A stretch of DNA of 64,000 bases from an uncultured Clostridia bacterium. GTDB taxonomy: Bacteria > Bacillota > Clostridia > Christensenellales > UBA3700. Position numbers and translations under genes: made by a program. The DNA lies in contig CALGRX010000023.1 of the NCBI GenBank assembly GCA_937880755.1, positions 1-64,000 of the forward strand, read 5' to 3'. This document shows positions 17,900-26,627 of the stretch, one piece after another (within the stretch, counting starts at the first letter, position 1; each line of letters starts with the position of its first letter). The notes under the pieces are model-generated. The model did not search any database. It saw only the letters and a list, made by a program, of their open reading frames with translations, and had not been told where the DNA came from.

Positions 17900-18919
17900 T
17901 TAGATTTTGTTGTTATTTATCATATATTCCGCAATTTGAACGGCGTTGCTTGCAGCGCCTTTGCGGATATTGTCGGCTACACACCAGATGTTGCAACCGC
18001 TCTCTACCGTATCGTCGATACGAATACGTCCAACGTAAACTTCGTCGTGACCGGTAGCGTCCTTAGGCATAGGGTACTTGCAATTGGTGTCGTCGTCGAT
18101 GACGATCAAGCCCTTTTGACCTCTAAGAGCCTCGATGATGCCTTCTCTGGTGCAAGGCTTGTTAAACTCGAGGTTTATAGATTCGGAGTGAGAGTTGAGT
18201 ACGGGCACTCTGACGGTAGTTGCCGTAACCTTGATAGTTTGGTCCCCCAAAATCTTTTTTGTTTCCTTGATCATCTTTTCCTCTTCTTTGGTATAGCCGT
18301 TAGGCAAAAATACGTCTATTTGAGGAATGAGGTTGTTGGCGATAGGGTAAGGGAACTTTTTGGTTTGATATTCTTCGCCGTTGACGAAAGCTTTTAGTCC
18401 GTCGAGCAAGTCGTTGTAACCTGCTACGCCCGCACCGCTCACCGCTTGATAAGTGCTGTAAACTACACGCTTAAGACCATACTTTTCGTGGAGTGGCTTG
18501 AGCGCAACCATTGCTTGAATGGTAGAGCAGTTAGGGTTGGCGATGATACCGCTATTCCAATCAATATCTTGAGGATTGACCTCAGGCACGACTAGTGGGA
18601 CGTTTTTGTCCATTCTCCATTGGCTGGAGTTGTCGATAACCACCGCGCCTTGGCTAGCGAAGATAGGAGCGAACTTAGCGCTCACGCTTCCGCCTGCGGA
18701 GAAGAGTGCTATATCAACCTTATGAGCCTTGACGTTGTCCTCGGTCAATTCGATGATTGTGTGAGGCTTGCCCATGAAGTCTATGGTTTTTCCTGCGGAT
18801 TTGCTAGAAGCAAACAAATAATAATTGTCTACAGGCAGTTGTTTTTCGGTCAAAACTTCCAAAAACTTGTTGCCTACCATGCCCGTTGCGCCAACTACGG
18901 CGACGTTATACTTTTTCAT
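17900..18919 (-). CDS. asd: Aspartate-semialdehyde dehydrogenase
   Basis: Makes aspartate semialdehyde from aspartyl phosphate, the branch point for lysine and threonine. The 339 residues start with the Rossmann motif GATGMVG. The catalytic cysteine lies in NPNCSTIQ (near residue 129) and the catalytic histidine in NSHSESI (near 243). An AGGAGATAAAA site fixes the start at 18919. It is the first gene after the lysine riboswitch. Confidence 0.96.
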   Translation of the reverse strand: MKKYNVAVVGATGMVGNKFLEVLTEKQLPVDNYYLFASSKSAGKTIDFMGKPHTIIELTEDNVKAHKVDIALFSAGGSVSAKFAPIFASQGAVVIDNSSQWRMDKNVPLVVPEVNPQDIDWNSGIIANPNCSTIQAMVALKPLHEKYGLKRVVYSTYQAVSGAGVAGYNDLLDGLKAFVNGEEYQTKKFPYPIANNLIPQIDVFLPNGYTKEEEKMIKETKKILGDQTIKVTATTVRVPVLNSHSESINLEFNKPCTREGIIEALRGQKGLIVIDDDTNCKYPMPKDATGHDEVYVGRIRIDDTVESGCNIWCVADNIRKGAASNAVQIAEYMINNNKI

Positions 18920-18959
18920 TTTTATCTCCTTTGTGGGTCGTCCCCATAATATTATATAC

Positions 18960-18994
18960 AAAAAATGCAGAAGCTTGTTAAACGGAGCTTCTGC
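18960..18994 (-). terminator. Riboswitch expression-platform terminator
   Basis: On the minus strand GCAGAAGCT pairs perfectly with AGCTTCTGC around a 10 nt loop, followed by ATTTTTTG. It lies between the lysine aptamer and asd, so lysine binding would end transcription here. The AAGCT at the 3' end of aptamer helix P1 could pair alternatively. Confidence 0.9.
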
Positions 18995-19020
18995 AATAGA
19001 TAACGAATGGCAAGTATCAC

Positions 19021-19180
19021 AGCTTTTAGTGCTCCATCTATCAGATGACAGTCATAAGGCTCTTAACCTTATGCCCAGCAATATACCCTTGCAAGAGAAT
19101 ATACGCTTCGGCGAAATTTCCTTTGACGGCGTCCTTGCAACGTACTTCCGCTACTAATAAATCTCGCGCCTCTACAAGCT
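19021..19180 (-). promoter_or_regulatory. Lysine riboswitch (L box) aptamer
   Basis: Read on the minus strand, it has the conserved order of an L box: AGAGGCGCGA, then a TTAGTAGC segment, GGAAATTT followed by GCCGAAGCG, TGCTGGGC, ACTGTCATC and GATGGAGC. Helix P1 is AGCTT-TAG (5') with CTA-AAGCT (3'). A terminator follows and asd-dapA-dapB lie downstream, exactly the genes this class controls. Confidence 0.95.
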
Positions 19181-19186
19181 AAGGAG

Positions 19187-19216
19187 ATAATACCACAATA
19201 TATCGGTTGGTGTAAA
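19187..19216 (-). promoter_or_regulatory. Promoter of the lysine operon
   Basis: Minus strand TTTACA, 18 nt, TATTAT, just before the riboswitch 5' end. Confidence 0.65.
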
Positions 19217-19312
19217 GCGATTTTGACGGGTTAAATTATTTTTATTTGAAATAATGTTGATATTGTCGCTAATTTGTTGTATTATAATATAAATTCGGTT
19301 TTAGGAGAAATT

Positions 19313-20290
19313 ATGTCAACTGTAGATATTGCGTCAAAACTAACGATTGCCAAAGACTTGAGTCCCGCAGGTAGAGATATTGCCTTCAAGGGTAGAATTG
19401 CTCAAGTTTTTGCTACTCTCAAAAACAATATTACCAAGATGATAACGGTCAACCTTATGGTTATGTTGTTTGCCTTGCCACTCATTGCCGTGCTGTTTAT
19501 CTATATGCCAATCAAAGAGACTACTGCTATTGAGGGTATGAATTTTAGCGGAGGACTAGGCATCGGATATGCTCAAGTAGACGATACAATCAAAGGCGCG
19601 CTGACAATATATTCGCTTAGACAAAAGTTTATTTTGTTTGCCCTCACACCGGGACTTATGATAGCTTCTATCGGCATATGCGGCGGATATTATTGTTGCC
19701 GTAACGCATTGTGGGGCACTAAGCTCAACGTTTTCCGCACGTTTTTTAGAGGCATAGCCAAGAGTTGGTACAAGTTTTTGGTAACCTTTACTTTCTTGGG
19801 GCTTTTGGGCACGGGTTTTTTGTACACGATATTCGAAATGCTCAAACAAACTACCGCTTACGGTGCGGCAGGCGCAGGCTTGTGGGTGGCTGTAATTGCT
19901 TGCGGGCTGCTGATTTTGGCAACGCTCGTATTTACCTTGATGTTTTTACCGCTTAGCGTCAATTATTCTTTCAAATATCGCGACGGTATCAAAAACTCTA
20001 TTTTGCTATGCTTGATAATGGGCTTGGTGGGACTTATCGTTATTGTAGGACTTAGTGCGCCAATGGCGTTGGTATTTTGGGGTATAGGCAAATATATCGT
20101 ATACATCTTCTTGCTTATCTTCGGATTTTCGCTATATACCTTGTTTGCGCTTTCTTTCGGACAATACGTGTCCGACGGCTTTATAATGCAGTTGTATTAT
20201 AGACAACTTCAAATGGCGCAAAAAGAACAACTCAAAGCACAAAAGCAAGCCAACAAAAACAAGAACAAAAACAAAAAGGGCAAAAGATGA
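19313..20290 (+). CDS. Polytopic membrane protein with basic tail
   Basis: A 325-residue protein with about six hydrophobic segments (first near residues 45-65; others near 105-130, 155-175, 190-215, 235-260 and 265-290). The C-terminus is a lysine/asparagine-rich tail of about 30 residues. It is broadly like YesL/DUF624-type proteins, but I do not recognise it firmly. A TTAGGAGAAA ribosome site sets the start at 19313. The next gene overlaps by 4 nt. Confidence 0.7.
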   Translation: MSTVDIASKLTIAKDLSPAGRDIAFKGRIAQVFATLKNNITKMITVNLMVMLFALPLIAVLFIYMPIKETTAIEGMNFSGGLGIGYAQVDDTIKGALTIYSLRQKFILFALTPGLMIASIGICGGYYCCRNALWGTKLNVFRTFFRGIAKSWYKFLVTFTFLGLLGTGFLYTIFEMLKQTTAYGAAGAGLWVAVIACGLLILATLVFTLMFLPLSVNYSFKYRDGIKNSILLCLIMGLVGLIVIVGLSAPMALVFWGIGKYIVYIFLLIFGFSLYTLFALSFGQYVSDGFIMQLYYRQLQMAQKEQLKAQKQANKNKNKNKKGKR

Positions 20291-21003
20291 ATTGCTATTC
20301 GGTGCTTGCAAAATATTACGACGTGTTGATGGGCGACTTTGACTATGACGGTTACGTCGCCTTTCTCAAAAGCTTGCTTAGCGGTGAGGGCGTGGATTTG
20401 TGTTGCGGTACGGGCAATATTGCTATCGAACTAGCCGATTATTGCACTATGACGGGCGTAGACTTTTCGTCTCAGATGCTCAACGTGGCTACTGAAAAGG
20501 CTCGCAAGGCGGGCAAAAGGGTAGTTTGGGTCAACCAAAGCGTTGAGGACTTTGCACCCTCTCACCCCGTTGATTTCGTTACGTGCGTGTGCGACGGTTT
20601 CAATTATCTCGACAGCAAGACGCTCGCCAAGACTTTAGACAAAATAAGCGGCTACGTCAAGGTGGGCGGAAAGTTGGTCTTCGACGTGTCCAGCAGTTAC
20701 AAGCTACGCGAAGTCCTCGGTGACAACACCTTTTGCGAAGATTACGATGATATAACTTATATTTGGAACAATACTTTCAATGAAGACGGCGAGTGCGTAG
20801 AGATGCAGATTAGCTTTTTTGAAAAGCAAAAGGGCGATACGTATCTGAGAATTGACGAAGAACATACTCAATACGCACACGATACGCAAGACATTATCAA
20901 TCTACTAAAGGAGAAGTGGAGCGTACAGGTTTACGATGCCGAGGGTATGGCACAGCCTGTAGAACGAACTCAACGAGTTTTGTTCGTAGCTACTAAGAAA
21001 TAA
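20287..21003 (+). CDS. Class I SAM-dependent methyltransferase
   Basis: A 238-residue methyltransferase. Motif I is VDLCCGTGNIA near residue 38, then TGVDFSSQML (motif post I, about 56) and the CVCDGFNYL motif near 100. The substrate is unknown; the family is diverse. It overlaps the membrane protein gene before it and abuts hslO after it, so this is a tight four-gene run. Confidence 0.85.
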   Translation: MNCYSVLAKYYDVLMGDFDYDGYVAFLKSLLSGEGVDLCCGTGNIAIELADYCTMTGVDFSSQMLNVATEKARKAGKRVVWVNQSVEDFAPSHPVDFVTCVCDGFNYLDSKTLAKTLDKISGYVKVGGKLVFDVSSSYKLREVLGDNTFCEDYDDITYIWNNTFNEDGECVEMQISFFEKQKGDTYLRIDEEHTQYAHDTQDIINLLKEKWSVQVYDAEGMAQPVERTQRVLFVATKK

Positions 21004-21860
21004 TGGATATAATCAAGAGAGCGATTTTATTTGGTGGCAAAGCGTTGGTGAGCGTTATGGACACTACCGACGTGGCGCGTACCGCTAAGAATATTCACGG
21101 ATTTTCAGCCCCCGTCACTCGTGCTATGGCAAGATTTTTGACGATGGGAGCTTTTATTTGTTCGACATTCAAGAGTAAGGGAGATAGGCTTACCGCAATC
21201 ATTCAGTCGGATAGAGAGATAGGCAAAATGGTAGTTTGTGGTGAGTGCGGAGGCTACGTTAGATGTTATTGCGACAATCCAACGGCTTTGGCGGACGTAA
21301 AGGGCGCTTCGGTTGCCGAGGTGGTAGGCAACGACGGACAACTCAATATCATCAAAGATTTGGGGCTCAAAGAGCCTTACAACGGACTTACGGGACTTGT
21401 AAGCGGCAATATCTCTCACGACTTTGCATATTATTTTGCAGTGAGCGAGCAAATCAACTCGGCTATTGCCTTGGGTTGCAATCTCGACGACGAGGGCGAA
21501 GTTGCGGTGAGTGGCGGTATTATCGTACAACCTATGCCAGGGTGTGAAGAGGAGATTTTGGTTATTCTCGAAGATATCGTGGGCAACTTTACCGACGTGG
21601 CAGGTTTGCTTGCAAGTCATAGTCCGGAGGAAATCATTGACTATTATTTTGGGCATTTTGATATAGAATACTTGCCCGACGTTTTCCCAAGATATCAATG
21701 CGTTTGTTCGAGAGCGAAGGCTGTAGAGATGCTCTCAGCCTTAGGCGAAAAGGAAGCCTTAGAGGTAATCAAAGAACAAGGAAAAATAGAGATTAAGTGC
21801 GATTTTTGCAATTCGACTTACACTTTTGACGAAGAGGACGTCAAGGAAATTTTTAGATGA
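21003..21860 (+). CDS. hslO: Redox-regulated chaperone Hsp33
   Basis: Holds unfolding proteins under oxidative stress. The 285 residues have the Hsp33 N-terminal fold and the C-terminal zinc redox switch CxC (CVC near residue 238) and CxxC (CDFC near 268). Conserved GECGGYVRCY lies near residue 78, and the GGxIxQxMP motif (SGGIIVQPMP) near residue 170. It starts on the last base of the methyltransferase stop. Confidence 0.95.
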   Translation: MDIIKRAILFGGKALVSVMDTTDVARTAKNIHGFSAPVTRAMARFLTMGAFICSTFKSKGDRLTAIIQSDREIGKMVVCGECGGYVRCYCDNPTALADVKGASVAEVVGNDGQLNIIKDLGLKEPYNGLTGLVSGNISHDFAYYFAVSEQINSAIALGCNLDDEGEVAVSGGIIVQPMPGCEEEILVILEDIVGNFTDVAGLLASHSPEEIIDYYFGHFDIEYLPDVFPRYQCVCSRAKAVEMLSALGEKEALEVIKEQGKIEIKCDFCNSTYTFDEEDVKEIFR

Positions 21861-23539
21861 TACGATATCCTAACAAAGCCAAAGACTTGATGAAACTTGC
21901 CGTAAGCTGTATGGACGACGTGGACTATGCGGGCGCAATACGCTTTGCCTACGATGCCCTTGCAATAGAGCGTGATCAAGACAAAAAGCAAAGCATATAT
22001 TATTTTATTGCCGAGTGTTACACGTTGGAGGGCGCCGAAGAGTATGCCGTTGAGACTCTTGCCAAGGTATTGAGTCGCAACGACGAGGCTTTGCAAGCTT
22101 ACGTATTGATGATAGCGGCTTTGGCGCATATGCAAGCCGACGCGTCTACAATAGGTTATTATATCGCACAAATGGCACAAATAGTGGCAAGATACGGCGT
22201 CAAGTCTGACAATGAGTTGTTTTTGTTGTGCAATAAGGGAGGTGTCCAAATTGACAAACAAACCTTCAAATCGGCCCTAAGCGGTGATTTTCCGCGACGA
22301 CCTCGTCTGCAAAACGCTGACGATAGAGCGAGAGAAATTATACATACTGCTAGAGAATACATTTTAGAGCACGAATATGATAATGCGTTAGAAACATTGC
22401 ATACGATTGAATTTAAGGGATTGTCAAATGCTGTAAAAGTGGAAATATTCAACGACGAATGTCTATGCTATATGGCACGTGGCGAGATTGAGACGGTGCA
22501 AAATATAGCGCAAACAGTGCTCGAATTGGACCCAAATGACGTGGAAGCGTTGATGGTCAAATATATGCTTAGTATAGAACACGATGAAGAAGATATTGCC
22601 CGTCAATGCGTGGAGCGCATAGGGCAAGTCGACAGCTTGACGGACGAACAGATGTCCAAAGTCTATTCGATGCTATCCTTGGATGACAAATATCAAGATA
22701 TAGTGACTATTGCAGATCGGCAACTTAGGTATTGTCCCGACTGTTACGTATATAACAAGTGCAAGGCGTTGGCGCTGTACAATCTAGGCAACGTCAAGGC
22801 TTGCAAGAAGATATTTGCCGATTTGGCTAGGCTCTATCCCGATATGGCGGGGGCAGAACAGTATCTATACTTTTTGGAACAGCACGCAGGCGACAATAAC
22901 AAAATTACCGACGACTGTTATCTGCGACCGCTACATTTAGAGTGGCAAGGATTAATCGACGATGTCAATTCTCAAAACGTGCTTGACGAATTCGGTAGAG
23001 TGGACAAAAAACTTGCTCTTGCAATAAGATATCTTGTAAGTAGAGAGTTTGACGGCGACTTACAAGCTCGAAGCATCAAAAAACTGACGGATACGGGCGT
23101 GTATGCATTGGAAGAATATTTATATTCTTTGCTAATCAAATACGACGTTTTACCTATCTGCAAAAGTGATATAATATATAGGTTGGCTTTGGCAGGTCGT
23201 AAGAAATACGCCATAATGCAAGATTTCAAATTTTGCATTGTAAGATTTATGGGTAAAGGACGATTGGATAAGTACAATCTCACTTGTCAAAAGGCGTATT
23301 ATAGGGCTTGCTCCTACGCTGCATTTTTGGGTCAAAAGGCGATAGATCAGTTGGGCGAAGCCTTGGAGGTAGTTTGTGAGCTTGCGCGAGAGAAGAGCGT
23401 TGCGCTGAGGTCGGCAAACTGTCTGTCTGCAGTGCTTATAAGCTATGCTTTCCAAAGGCCGATAGAGGCGTTGCACCCCGACGTAGAATATAATATAGAC
23501 ACTTATCTCGACTATTGTCACAAGTTGTTCGACAACTAA
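21857..23539 (+). CDS. TPR-repeat protein
   Basis: A 560-residue soluble protein, mostly helical. Tetratricopeptide-like repeats are visible at about residues 8-100 and 150-340 (pairs such as AGAIRFAYDALAIE and GEIETVQNIAQTVLELDPND). The C-terminal 200 residues are not recognised. The ATG overlaps the hslO stop. It is likely a scaffold; no partner is evident. Confidence 0.75.
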   Translation: MIRYPNKAKDLMKLAVSCMDDVDYAGAIRFAYDALAIERDQDKKQSIYYFIAECYTLEGAEEYAVETLAKVLSRNDEALQAYVLMIAALAHMQADASTIGYYIAQMAQIVARYGVKSDNELFLLCNKGGVQIDKQTFKSALSGDFPRRPRLQNADDRAREIIHTAREYILEHEYDNALETLHTIEFKGLSNAVKVEIFNDECLCYMARGEIETVQNIAQTVLELDPNDVEALMVKYMLSIEHDEEDIARQCVERIGQVDSLTDEQMSKVYSMLSLDDKYQDIVTIADRQLRYCPDCYVYNKCKALALYNLGNVKACKKIFADLARLYPDMAGAEQYLYFLEQHAGDNNKITDDCYLRPLHLEWQGLIDDVNSQNVLDEFGRVDKKLALAIRYLVSREFDGDLQARSIKKLTDTGVYALEEYLYSLLIKYDVLPICKSDIIYRLALAGRKKYAIMQDFKFCIVRFMGKGRLDKYNLTCQKAYYRACSYAAFLGQKAIDQLGEALEVVCELAREKSVALRSANCLSAVLISYAFQRPIEALHPDVEYNIDTYLDYCHKLFDN

Positions 23540-23550
23540 AAGGAGGGAAA

Positions 23551-24222
23551 ATGATTACCTTAGAGGATGTAAAAAACAACGTAGAAATTCAAGCGCTAAT
23601 CAAGGCTTCCAACCAAGTGTTGGAGTCAATGGATTATACCGAACACGGCTTGCGTCACGCGGGCTACGTGTCGTGGACCAGCGCAATGATACTCGAAAAG
23701 TTGGGTTATGACGTGCATATGCAAGAGCTTGCCAAGATAGCGGGCTACGTGCACGATATCGGCAACGTCATCAACCGTAAGGCACACGGCGTAAGCTCGG
23801 GCATTTTGCTGTACAATATACTCAAAAATATGCAGATGCCGTATGATGACATTTGTACGATATGTTCCGCCGTAGGCAATCACGAAGAAGAGATAGGCTA
23901 CGTGGTCAATCCTATATCTGCAGCACTTGTCATCGCCGATAAGAGCGACGCTCATCGTACAAGAGTCAAGAGAATAACGCAAGGCGACGTTCACGATATA
24001 GTCAACTATTCTATAATCAAAAATATCGTGCTGGTAGACGGAGAAAAAAAGATAATCAGCGCCAAGTTTTATATGGACGAAACCTCGTCGGTTATGGACT
24101 ACCTATCAATCTTCCTCTCTCGAATGATTATGTCGGAGAGGGCGGCGCAATACCTTGGTTGCACCTTCAAGCTGTATATCAACGACGTAGTTATCAATAC
24201 TCCAAAAAAATTGTCCGACTAA
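23551..24222 (+). CDS. HD-domain phosphohydrolase
   Basis: A 223-residue HD-domain protein. The metal ligands are His in EHGLRHAGYV (about residue 32), HD in GYVHDIGNV (about 68), His in NHEEE (about 111) and Asp in ADKSDAHR (about 132). The substrate is unknown; nucleotides or phosphate esters are usual. The AAAGGAGGG ribosome site supports the start at 23551, 11 nt after the TPR gene. Confidence 0.8.
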   Translation: MITLEDVKNNVEIQALIKASNQVLESMDYTEHGLRHAGYVSWTSAMILEKLGYDVHMQELAKIAGYVHDIGNVINRKAHGVSSGILLYNILKNMQMPYDDICTICSAVGNHEEEIGYVVNPISAALVIADKSDAHRTRVKRITQGDVHDIVNYSIIKNIVLVDGEKKIISAKFYMDETSSVMDYLSIFLSRMIMSERAAQYLGCTFKLYINDVVINTPKKLSD

Positions 24223-24320
24223 AACAAGTTTGATAGTATTATTTTTGCAAGGATATAAGGTGTAGCCGTAAGCTTGACCGAGCTGACAAAAGTGTCAATC
24301 TGCAACGAACAAATTAGCAA

Positions 24321-24347
24321 AAAACTCGATACGTATCGAGTTTTTTT
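24321..24347. terminator. Terminator made of the dispersed palindrome (copy 4)
   Basis: CTCGATACGTATCGAG is a perfect 16 bp palindrome flanked by AAAA and followed by seven T. It ends the HD-domain operon. The core is the same as the palindrome at 6037. Confidence 0.8.
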
Positions 24348-24434
24348 AGTTTTTCCTGAGTGTTTTGTCAGCTCTATCGGACAAATAGACAAATAAAAAT
24401 ATATCGCTAGTCATACACTATATCCGAGGTGTAT

Positions 24435-25391
24435 ATGAAGACGTTTAGGACGGCAATGCTATACGTGGGAGCTGTTATAGGCGCCGGCTTTGCTACGGGT
24501 AAGGAGATAGTGACGTTTTTTGGCGGCAAAGGAATAGTCAGTGCGATAATTGCGGGACTATTGTTAGGCGTATTTTGTTCCGTGTTTTTGTTGTGTGGAA
24601 AAATTAATTGTTTTGCTATTTTGCCGTCATTGGCGTCTGCACTTTTACAAACAGCTCTTTTTATCAGCACGGCTTTGGTGTACCTATCTATGTGTAGCGG
24701 AGCTAGCCAAATAGTATTCGATGCTTTCGGTATAAGGGGAATGGGGTTGATTTTGGGTGCAATCACTTGTTTCGTTATGCTACGACAAGATTTTCTTGCC
24801 CACGTCAACAGCTTGATAATAGTGGCGGTAGTGTTGATGATGTTGTATTTTTTGAGGGAAGCAACGCCTTGTCCGTTGGGCGGGGTAGGAATATTGAGAA
24901 TTTTGCAGTACTGCGGGCTCAACGTTATGTTGGGTGGCTACGTGGTGAGTGAGGAAGGAAAAAATATGAAAGGTAGACAAATAACCTTAGCGGGCGTTTT
25001 GTCGGGCGGAGTGCTGGCATTGATGCTTGCCGTCGGATATGCGATATCCAAAGACAACGCCCGCGCGCCTATGCCGGTTTTCGAGTTTGCCAAAGCGCAC
25101 GGGTTGGGCGGGGTTTGTTCGGTAATAATACTTGGCGCGATCATCACGACGATGTTTGCTTGCGCACGCGCTCTTTATACCAAAATCTCAATGATATCGG
25201 CAAAGAAGCTGATAGCTGTATTGCTAGTATCGGTATTGTCGATAATAGGCAACTTTTTGGATTTTGGTTGGTGCGTCAAGGTCTTTTTCAACTTCGCGGG
25301 TTGCTTAGGCGTAGTTTGGCTGATAGTCGCCGTGGCGTGCTTGTCGATAACCATGGCAAGGAAGGGTGATAAGAAAACGAGAGCGAACTAA
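24435..25391 (+). CDS. YkvI-family membrane protein
   Basis: A 318-residue polytopic membrane protein with about nine or ten hydrophobic segments, matching the YkvI family, which is distantly related to amino acid/polyamine transporters. The N-terminal GAVIGAGFATGKEI motif (near residue 12) is characteristic. The substrate is unknown. The start at 24435 follows a GAGGTG site. It stands alone. Confidence 0.75.
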   Translation: MKTFRTAMLYVGAVIGAGFATGKEIVTFFGGKGIVSAIIAGLLLGVFCSVFLLCGKINCFAILPSLASALLQTALFISTALVYLSMCSGASQIVFDAFGIRGMGLILGAITCFVMLRQDFLAHVNSLIIVAVVLMMLYFLREATPCPLGGVGILRILQYCGLNVMLGGYVVSEEGKNMKGRQITLAGVLSGGVLALMLAVGYAISKDNARAPMPVFEFAKAHGLGGVCSVIILGAIITTMFACARALYTKISMISAKKLIAVLLVSVLSIIGNFLDFGWCVKVFFNFAGCLGVVWLIVAVACLSITMARKGDKKTRAN

Positions 25392-25562
25392 TTAGCAAAA
25401 TATCGCTTTTTTGTTCAAATCCTAATTATCGTCAAGATATCAACTCTATCAATTGAGAATATCAACTCTATCTCCGACGAGATATAGAAGTCATTTTTTA
25501 GTTGGGCGCATTCAAATTATATAGTGCGCCTTATAATAATTAAAACGAGTATAATATTTTGC

Positions 25563-25591
25563 TTGAATATTGCACTTTGCTATGATATAAT
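25563..25591 (+). promoter_or_regulatory. Promoter of pgsA
   Basis: TTGAAT, 17 nt, TATAAT, 26 nt before the ATG with GGAGGG between. Upstream (25430-25475) two direct copies of ATATCAACTCTATC lie 26 nt apart, and a GGCGCA/TGCGCC hairpin lies at 25505-25530. Confidence 0.65.
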
Positions 25592-25616
25592 ATAATCCAA
25601 ATCCGTGGAGGGCAAT

Positions 25617-26339
25617 ATGAAATTTAGCAAAGAAGACATATTTACCATACCCAATATTCTCACTTACGTCAGGATAATTTGTATTCCGTTTTTCGTATGG
25701 ATGATGATCGAGTACTATCTCGACAGACAAGCCACCCAATATCTATGGGCGGGCTTCGGACTATTCGTCTTTGCGTCGATTACCGACGTGGTGGACGGCT
25801 ATATTGCCAGACACTTCAACCAAGTCAGCGATATCGGCAAGGTGCTAGATCCAATCGCGGACAAGGTTTTGCAATGTGTTGCACTCATAATGCTGGTATG
25901 TTTACTACAAGGCGTATATTTCTTATTTATGGCTTTGCTCATAGTCAAAGAAGTTTTTATGGCAATATCTTCCAGATACTTTATGGTCAAGAGTAAGAGC
26001 CAAATCAACCAACAGTCCAACAAGTGGGGCAAGGCGGGCGCAACTATCAACTTTATAGGCATAGTGCTTGCGTTCATAGTTCCGCTCAAGGACGTTGCGG
26101 GCTACGAATGGGCAAGATTAATTTACGCAGCCGACGTAGGCATTTTGTCTGCGGGAATGGTACTTGCAGTCATAGCCGCAACTCAATACACGATTAGATA
26201 TTCTAGAGATTTGAGAAGACTGCGCGAGTCGGGAGCGCTTGACGACAACGCGCTGGGTAGCGTGGACGTCGTAGACGAGCAATCTGACAGCGAGCCAAAG
26301 TCCGACTCGGATATAGATCAAAAGTCCGACAATGTTTGA
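25617..26339 (+). CDS. pgsA: CDP-diacylglycerol-glycerol-3-phosphate phosphatidyltransferase
   Basis: Makes phosphatidylglycerol phosphate. The CDP-alcohol phosphatidyltransferase signature (D-x2-DG-x2-AR-x8-G-x3-D-x3-D) is seen from TDVVDGYIAR through GKVLDPIADK (about residues 56-83). About five membrane segments follow. A 240-residue product is longer than usual because of an acidic, Asp/Ser-rich tail of about 40 residues. It overlaps the small gene downstream by 8 nt. Confidence 0.93.
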   Translation: MKFSKEDIFTIPNILTYVRIICIPFFVWMMIEYYLDRQATQYLWAGFGLFVFASITDVVDGYIARHFNQVSDIGKVLDPIADKVLQCVALIMLVCLLQGVYFLFMALLIVKEVFMAISSRYFMVKSKSQINQQSNKWGKAGATINFIGIVLAFIVPLKDVAGYEWARLIYAADVGILSAGMVLAVIAATQYTIRYSRDLRRLRESGALDDNALGSVDVVDEQSDSEPKSDSDIDQKSDNV

Positions 26340-26541
26340 TTGGTTGCAATTCAGTCCCGAGAGATTATCTAACCCGATTATTATAGTCGCTATATGCTTG
26401 GCTATCGTCGGCATGGCAGGGGTGTTATATTTTAGCGGACAGCTAAAGAGGGGCAATAACGGCGCAAAGACGACGGCGATAGGCGTCGTATCTACGATAA
26501 TAATGCTGGTAGGAGTACTGCTTGCGGTAATCGTCGCCTAA
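26332..26541 (+). CDS. Small two-segment membrane protein
   Basis: A 69-residue protein with two transmembrane segments (about 16-34 and 48-69) joined by a basic loop. It overlaps pgsA by 8 nt, so it is probably co-expressed. I do not recognise a family. Confidence 0.6.
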   Translation: MFDWLQFSPERLSNPIIIVAICLAIVGMAGVLYFSGQLKRGNNGAKTTAIGVVSTIIMLVGVLLAVIVA

Positions 26542-26627
26542 ACACCTAACTAACACAACTTTATTTAGGGCTTAGCCCAAAAATACTATTATACAAAAAC
26601 AACACAACCGCAAAAGAGGTTACGAAT

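Noticed and set aside
26542..26627. A T-box leader upstream of valS, asnS, tyrS or ilvB
   Set aside because: None of the gaps holds the T-box sequence or a specifier stem; mapped promoters leave leaders of about 20-30 nt for the three with clear promoters.
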